NCBI GenBank assembly: GCA_052117325.1
Contig: JBQKJJ010000005.1
Length of the DNA: 64,000 nucleotides
Reading direction: 5' to 3' (one strand)
From: CAG-964 sp902789345
GTDB taxonomy: Bacteria > Bacillota > Clostridia > Oscillospirales > Acutalibacteraceae
In this document: piece by piece, positions 59,731 through 64,000 of the stretch
How the letters are laid out: each line of letters opens with the position of its first letter
Numbering within the stretch: the first letter of the stretch is position 1
Program-made: the position numbers and the translations under genes
Notes under the pieces: generated by a model
Told to the model about the DNA's origin: nothing
What the model saw: only the letters and a program-made list of their open reading frames with translations
Databases searched by the model: none

Positions 59731-60534
59731 GTGACAATATTGGCAATTTTAACTTGCGACAATGTTTCAATGAGCTACGACGGAAATGTAGTTTTCAGAG
59801 ATCTTAATTTTAAAATAGATGCCGGCGACTATTTGTGCATTGTAGGAGAAAACGGCTCAGGCAAGAGCACCCTTATGAAGGGAATTTTGGGACTGCACAC
59901 TCCGTCCTACGGCAGATTTATATTTGACGAGGGTTTAAAGCAAAAGGAAATAGGCTATTTGCCACAGCAAACGGGAGCACAAAAGGATTTCCCTGCTTCT
60001 GTGTGGGAGGTAGTACTTTCGGGACGATTAAATAAAAAAAGACTGGCAGGCTTTTACAATAAAGAGGATAAAAAAATAGCCCAGGAAACGCTTGAAAAGC
60101 TAGGTATATCCCAGTTAAAGAAAAGATGCTACAAGGAGCTTTCCGGCGGTCAGCAGCAGCGTGTACTGCTGGCAAGGGCGCTGTGTGCTACCGGCAAGCT
60201 TATTTTGCTTGACGAGCCTGTTGCAGGACTTGACCCTGTAGCTATGGCACATATGTACTCAATTATAAAAGAGCTTAACGATAAGGACAAAATCACAGTT
60301 ATAATGGTTTCACACGACATTATAAGTGCTGTGCAGTATGCAACGCATATTTTGCATATGTGTGTAAACGGAGATATGTTTTTCGGTACAAAGGACCAGT
60401 ACGAGCACAGCGAGCTTGGCAGTAGATTTTTGTACCATAACTGTCACTGTGACGCCTGCGAAAAGCACAAGCAAAAGCACCTGCACCTTTATGATGAGGT
60501 CAACAAAAACAGCGGTTGGGGAGGCAGTAAATAA
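59731..60534 (+). CDS. znuC: Metal-type ABC transporter ATPase (ZnuC/MntB-like) with Cys/His tail
   Basis: ATPase of a zinc or manganese uptake transporter. Walker A GENGSGKSTLMKG, signature LSGGQQQRVLLARAL and Walker B LILLDEPVAGLD are intact, with MVSHD for the H-loop. The last about 30 residues contain five His and three Cys (HNCHCDACEKHKQKHLHL), plausible metal ligands. 267 residues from GTG 59731, after GGAAGGA. Its stop overlaps znuB by one base. Zinc rather than manganese is inferred from the tail only. Confidence 0.88.
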   Translation: MTILAILTCDNVSMSYDGNVVFRDLNFKIDAGDYLCIVGENGSGKSTLMKGILGLHTPSYGRFIFDEGLKQKEIGYLPQQTGAQKDFPASVWEVVLSGRLNKKRLAGFYNKEDKKIAQETLEKLGISQLKKRCYKELSGGQQQRVLLARALCATGKLILLDEPVAGLDPVAMAHMYSIIKELNDKDKITVIMVSHDIISAVQYATHILHMCVNGDMFFGTKDQYEHSELGSRFLYHNCHCDACEKHKQKHLHLYDEVNKNSGWGGSK

Positions 60535-61343
60535 TGGATGTACTTTCAATGTTTAGCTACAGCTTTATGATTCGTGCGCTTGTAGTAGGCATACCCGTAG
60601 CCCTGTGTGCCGCACTTTTAGGTGTAAGCCTTGTATTAAAGCGATATTCAATGATAGGCGACGGACTTTCTCATGTAGGTTTTGGTGCACTGGCTATAGC
60701 CTCTGCTTTTAACTGGGCGCCTTTGCCGGTAGCCATTCCAGTAGTAGTTGTTGCCGCTTTTTTGCTGTTAAGACTTAGCGAAAGCAGTAAAATAAAAGGC
60801 GATTCGGCTATAGCTTTAATTTCCAGCAGTGCCTTAGCTATTGGTGTTACTGTAGCCACAATGCAAAACGGTATGAACACCGACATAAACAGCTACCTGT
60901 TTGGCAGTATTATAGCCACCTCTGATTTTGACGCTGTTTTAAGTGTATGCCTGTCAGCTGTGGTAATATTATTGTTTGTGGTATTCTACCACAGAATTTT
61001 TGCAGTAACCTTTGACGAAAGCTTTTCAAAGGCTACAGGTACAAACGCAGACTTTTATAATGTAATTATAGCTATACTTACCGCGCTTACTGTAGTGCTT
61101 GGCATGAGAATAATGGGTACACTGCTTATTTCCAGCCTTATTATTTTTCCGGCACTTACGGCTATGCAGCTTTGTAAAACCTTTAAAAAGGTAATTGTAG
61201 TTTCTGCTGTTTTGTCGGTGGTGTGTTTCTTTTTGGGAATTACAGTTTCATATTTGTACGGAACGCCAACCGGTGCAAGCATAGTTATTGTTAATATAGC
61301 GGCGTTTCTTTGCTTTACCCTTGCTAAAAAGATTAAGGGCTAG
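60534..61343 (+). CDS. znuB: Metal-type ABC transporter permease (ZnuB-like)
   Basis: ABC-3 family permease with about eight membrane helices. ALLGVSLVLKRYSMIGDGLSHVGFGALAIA is the family signature near the N-terminus, and YLFGSIIA and LLISSLIIFPALTAMQL follow. 269 residues. Partner of the ATPase upstream. The substrate-binding lipoprotein (ZnuA) is not in this operon. Confidence 0.9.
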   Translation: MDVLSMFSYSFMIRALVVGIPVALCAALLGVSLVLKRYSMIGDGLSHVGFGALAIASAFNWAPLPVAIPVVVVAAFLLLRLSESSKIKGDSAIALISSSALAIGVTVATMQNGMNTDINSYLFGSIIATSDFDAVLSVCLSAVVILLFVVFYHRIFAVTFDESFSKATGTNADFYNVIIAILTALTVVLGMRIMGTLLISSLIIFPALTAMQLCKTFKKVIVVSAVLSVVCFFLGITVSYLYGTPTGASIVIVNIAAFLCFTLAKKIKG

Positions 61344-61490
61344 TTTTTTCAACTGTTATACAGTCAGTCAGGTTTTGTGTAACGCTTTTTAATAAAAATC
61401 ACATATAATTGTATATATTGCAACAAAATGAATTAACTATTTGTGCAATATTCCTACGATGTTGAATTTGTTTATTTATGAATATTATGG

Positions 61491-61496
61491 TATAAT
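61491..61496 (+). promoter_or_regulatory. Likely -10 element of the acyltransferase gene
   Basis: TATAAT 22 nt before the ATG; the best -35 with 17-nt spacing is TTGTTT (61468-61473). Confidence 0.5.
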
Positions 61497-61518
61497 TTAT
61501 TAGTATGGGGGTGTAATA

Positions 61519-62589
61519 ATGGGTAAAGCAAAAAGACAGTCCGGTATAGAGCTGTTAAGAATTATAGCTATGCTGCAAATTGTGTTTTTACATTTGTATC
61601 AGTATGGTCATCTTCACACAGGGGCTTCTTCTTCCGGAACTATCGATGGCGCATTTGTGACATTTGTATGGTCTATGTGCAGAGCACCTGTTGATGTATT
61701 TGTAATGATTAGCGGTTATTTTATGATAACCTCCCAATTTGACATTAAAAAGACTCTTAAACGAGGGGCAAATCTTTACGGGGCTATGTTCTTCTATTCG
61801 GTAGTAATCAGTGTTATTTTCTTTATTGCAAACCCACTGTTAATTAAGCCCGAAAGTGTTGTAAGTGCAGTAACACCGTTTTTCTCAAGGACATGGTATT
61901 TTTTTGACAACTACTTAATAATTTTGCTGTTAAGTCCTTTTATAAATAAAATGCTTGTTTCACTGACTAAAAAGCAATATTTGTATTTTATGGGTATTGT
62001 TTTTGTTGTAATGAGTCTGTGGGCAACTATTTCAGATATAGACGGTCTTAATAAAATTTTCAGTGTTAAAAAGATTATAGACCCATACTTTGGAAAAAGC
62101 TTAGGTGGATTTTTGCTTATGTACATAATTGGCGGCTACCTAAGACTGTTTGTGGGAAAGAATCAAGAAAAAAAGTCCGTAAAGTTTACTTATTTGGCTG
62201 TATTTTTTGGTCTGTGTGTTGTGGACTTCGGTCTTCACTGCGTATTCCCACAGTATAAAGAAGTTTTTGGTATGTTTAACAACCCTCTTGTGTTAGCAGA
62301 GGGAGCAATGCTTATACTGTTCTTCAGAGATTTCACCTTCAGCTCAAAAGCAGTAAATGCCATAGCAGGCACAACATTGGGAGTATATGCAATTCACGAA
62401 AACCCTTATGTGCGTGACTGGCTGTGGAGTGTAGTAGACTTTAGCAATAAACACCTGTATGACACTTTAGTGTACATTCCGTTGGCTATACTGGCGGTAG
62501 TTGGTGTATTTGCAGGGTGCAGTATAGCAGAGTTTATTCGTCTTAAAATTTTCAGCTTGGCAGAGAAGCTGTTTATTAAATCTAAATAA
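61519..62589 (+). CDS. Membrane acyltransferase, acyltransferase-3 family
   Basis: 356 residues with about ten membrane helices. The N-terminal motif RQSGIELLRIIAMLQIVFLH has the conserved Arg/Glu and His of acyltransferase-3 proteins (OatA/WecH type), which O-acetylate surface or secreted glycans. PVDVFVMISGYFMI and YAIHENPYVRDW are further family motifs. GGGGGTG precedes the ATG. Monogenic. The acceptor cannot be read; a surface polysaccharide is likely. Confidence 0.88.
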   Translation: MGKAKRQSGIELLRIIAMLQIVFLHLYQYGHLHTGASSSGTIDGAFVTFVWSMCRAPVDVFVMISGYFMITSQFDIKKTLKRGANLYGAMFFYSVVISVIFFIANPLLIKPESVVSAVTPFFSRTWYFFDNYLIILLLSPFINKMLVSLTKKQYLYFMGIVFVVMSLWATISDIDGLNKIFSVKKIIDPYFGKSLGGFLLMYIIGGYLRLFVGKNQEKKSVKFTYLAVFFGLCVVDFGLHCVFPQYKEVFGMFNNPLVLAEGAMLILFFRDFTFSSKAVNAIAGTTLGVYAIHENPYVRDWLWSVVDFSNKHLYDTLVYIPLAILAVVGVFAGCSIAEFIRLKIFSLAEKLFIKSK

Positions 62590-62936
62590 GGTATATAATG
62601 AATCCCTACGACATAGAGTAGGATATTTTTGGTATTGGTATATATTGAGGTATTGGCAATAATATCTGTTGCAGGCGGCAGTGCTGCGCCTTTATGGACG
62701 AGCAGTTGCGCTTTTTGTGTAAATAACGGCACAGACAGATATTGTAGGTGCTTTGCACCTGTATGTTTTTTCGTATGCACATTTTTAAGTGTGACAGCGT
62801 ATATGATATTAAAACACATCAATAGTTATTAATCCAATAATATTCACTGTATGTTGTAGGATTTTTGCTGTTTTCTAGGGTAATATTACATTAAGTAAGG
62901 AAAGAGGGGGAGAGGTTACTCGTTAATCTCAAATAT
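62590..62936 (+). other. Intergenic region before the pullulanase gene
   Basis: It begins with the terminator at 62602-62630. A second small hairpin AGGTGC-TTT-GCACCT (62746-62760) is followed by a T-run (62766-62771). Between them a GC-richer segment with GGCGGCAGTGCTGCGCC could fold, but no gene or known RNA is recognised. The purine-rich stretch 62900-62915 lies too far from the next ATG for a normal ribosome site. Confidence 0.45.
62602..62630 (+). terminator. Terminator of the acyltransferase gene
   Basis: ATCCCTAC pairs with GTAGGAT around GACATAGA (one bulged C), followed by ATTTTT. Confidence 0.65.
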
Positions 62937-64000
62937 ATGTCAGTTGAAATATTAGATGGAAAAAAACACAAGACACTTCAGGAAAGCTACGAAACTATAG
63001 GCACATACTATAACGCAAAGGAAATTTACCCTCTTTATGACGGTAATGACCTGGGCGCCAATTATACACCAAAGCAAACTGTGTTCAAGGTGTGGGCGCC
63101 AAGTGCAAATATGGTTTCACTTAATTTGTATAAAACCGGCTCTGATGTTGAGCAGGGCGCCGGCAAAATTTTAACCACACAAATGCGTAAGAACGAAGAA
63201 AACGGCGTGTGGAGCGTGGCTGTTTCAAGCGACCTTAAGGGCGTTTACTATACCTACACGGTAATGGTAAACGGCGAGGCAAGAGAAACACAAGATGTTT
63301 ACTCCTTTGCGGTAGGTGTAAACGGAAGCCGTTCTATGGTGGTTGATTTAAAGTCTACCAACCCTGTTGGCTGGGAGGACGACAAGCATATTCTTGTTGA
63401 AAAGCCAACGGACGCAGTTATTTGGGAAATTCATGTGCGTGACTTCTCTATTAGCCGTACCTCGGGAGTAAATTCAGAGGGACGGGGCAAATATTTGGCA
63501 TTTACACAGCGTGGTACAAGAGTAAACAGAACAAAAAACTTTTCTACCTGTGTGGAATATTTGGTGGAGCAGGGTGTCAACTATGTTCACCTTAACCCTG
63601 TATTTGACTTTGGCTCTATAAACGAGGCTATGCACACAACCCAATACAACTGGGGCTACGACCCTGTTAATTTCAATGTGCCGGAGGGCTCCTACGCTAC
63701 CAATGCGGCAATGGGCGAGGTGCGAATTAACGAGTTTAAACAAATGGTTCAGGCACTGCACGACAGGGGCATCGGCGTTATTATGGATGTGGTTTACAAC
63801 CATGTATATTCGGCAGGCGACAGCTGTTTTGAAAAAACTGTTCCGGGATATTATTTCAGAATGTATTCCCAGTATCAGTATTTTAACGGAAGCGGCTGCG
63901 GTAATGTAACAGCCTCCGATAAGGCTATGTTCAGAAAATATATGATTGATTCTGTAACCTACTGGGCAAACGAGTATCATATTGACGGTTTCCGTTTTGA
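62937..64000 (+). CDS. Type I pullulanase (glycogen/starch debranching), 5' part
   Basis: GH13 alpha-1,6-glucosidase of about 650 residues expected; the first 354 are in the window. A CBM48-like N-terminal domain (FKVWAPSANMVSLNLYKTG, GVYYTYTVMVNG) leads into the catalytic barrel with AVIWEIHVRDFSI, YVHLNPVFDFGS, the type I pullulanase motif YNWGYDP, VIMDVVYNHVYSAG (region I) and YHIDGFRFD (region II, with the nucleophile region starting at the window edge). No signal peptide, so probably intracellular. The first ATG after the in-frame stop at 62892 has no well-placed ribosome site. Confidence 0.93.
   Translation, partial: MSVEILDGKKHKTLQESYETIGTYYNAKEIYPLYDGNDLGANYTPKQTVFKVWAPSANMVSLNLYKTGSDVEQGAGKILTTQMRKNEENGVWSVAVSSDLKGVYYTYTVMVNGEARETQDVYSFAVGVNGSRSMVVDLKSTNPVGWEDDKHILVEKPTDAVIWEIHVRDFSISRTSGVNSEGRGKYLAFTQRGTRVNRTKNFSTCVEYLVEQGVNYVHLNPVFDFGSINEAMHTTQYNWGYDPVNFNVPEGSYATNAAMGEVRINEFKQMVQALHDRGIGVIMDVVYNHVYSAGDSCFEKTVPGYYFRMYSQYQYFNGSGCGNVTASDKAMFRKYMIDSVTYWANEYHIDGFRF

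Overview
The window comes from a low-to-moderate GC Gram-positive bacterium, most likely a gut Clostridia of the Oscillospiraceae/Ruminococcaceae type. The evidence is the ctsR-mcsA-mcsB-clpC and hrcA-grpE-dnaK-dnaJ operons with their CtsR and CIRCE operators, a marR/fabT-fabH-fabK type II fatty acid cluster, AGGAGG-type ribosome sites with frequent TTG and GTG starts, a teichoic-acid polymerase-like protein and a Dlt-like surface-esterification operon. No rRNA, CRISPR array, prophage or intact insertion sequence is visible. Gene identities come from reading motifs in the translations; no database search was possible.

Layout. 1-365: two tandem 3' fragments of ribH (lumazine synthase). 502-2541: a sodium-dependent NSS-family transporter and a small membrane protein. 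2733-7504: CtsR-controlled protein quality-control operon ctsR-mcsA-mcsB-clpC. 7626-15814 (minus strand): a small membrane protein, then a five-gene Dlt-like operon (adenylating enzyme, PLP decarboxylase, carrier protein, MBOAT acyltransferase, DltD-like SGNH protein), and upstream of it a two-component system. 16193-22246 (minus): lysC, thrB, hom for aspartate-family amino acids, then a class A penicillin-binding protein with a Ser/Gly/Asp repeat tail. 22628-33001: a BofC-like small protein, then the complete fatty-acid initiation and elongation operon fabT-fabH-fabK-fabD-fabG-fabF-accB-fabZ-accC-accD-accA, without an acpP gene. 33324-34366 (minus): rpsT and two small membrane proteins. 34575-43513: hrcA-grpE-dnaK, dnaJ-prmA-mrp, a YerC-like TrpR-family regulator with a methyltransferase, and hslO. 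43567-44532: two tRNA operons sharing an identical 319-nt Val-Asp-Phe-Gly block, with tRNA-Cys after the first copy. 44539-44697: a candidate structured RNA ending in a terminator.

45218-53034 is the main accessory region: ten same-strand genes encoding two YwqG/DUF1963 proteins, two zinc-ribbon proteins, two Sel1-repeat proteins, two unknown small proteins, a multi-pass membrane protein and a transglutaminase-like protein. It has its own promoter and ends at a strong terminator. I do not recognise it as a described system. After it come a MazF-type ribonuclease without a visible antitoxin, a GT2-TagF-like teichoic acid protein, secD-secF, a zinc/manganese-type ABC transporter (znuC, znuB), a membrane acyltransferase and the 5' part of a type I pullulanase cut by the window end.

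Two regions deserve most attention. The Dlt-like operon (8124-13666) combines DltA/B/C/D-like parts with a PLP decarboxylase of the kind that, in butirosin biosynthesis (BtrK), decarboxylates an aminoacyl group while it is bound to a carrier protein. Its adenylating enzyme has Ser where DltA has its D-Ala-selecting Cys. This suggests that something other than D-alanine, possibly a decarboxylated omega-amino acid, is put on the cell surface. The second is the YwqG/Sel1/zinc-ribbon/transglutaminase operon, together with the structured RNA and inverted repeat just upstream of it.
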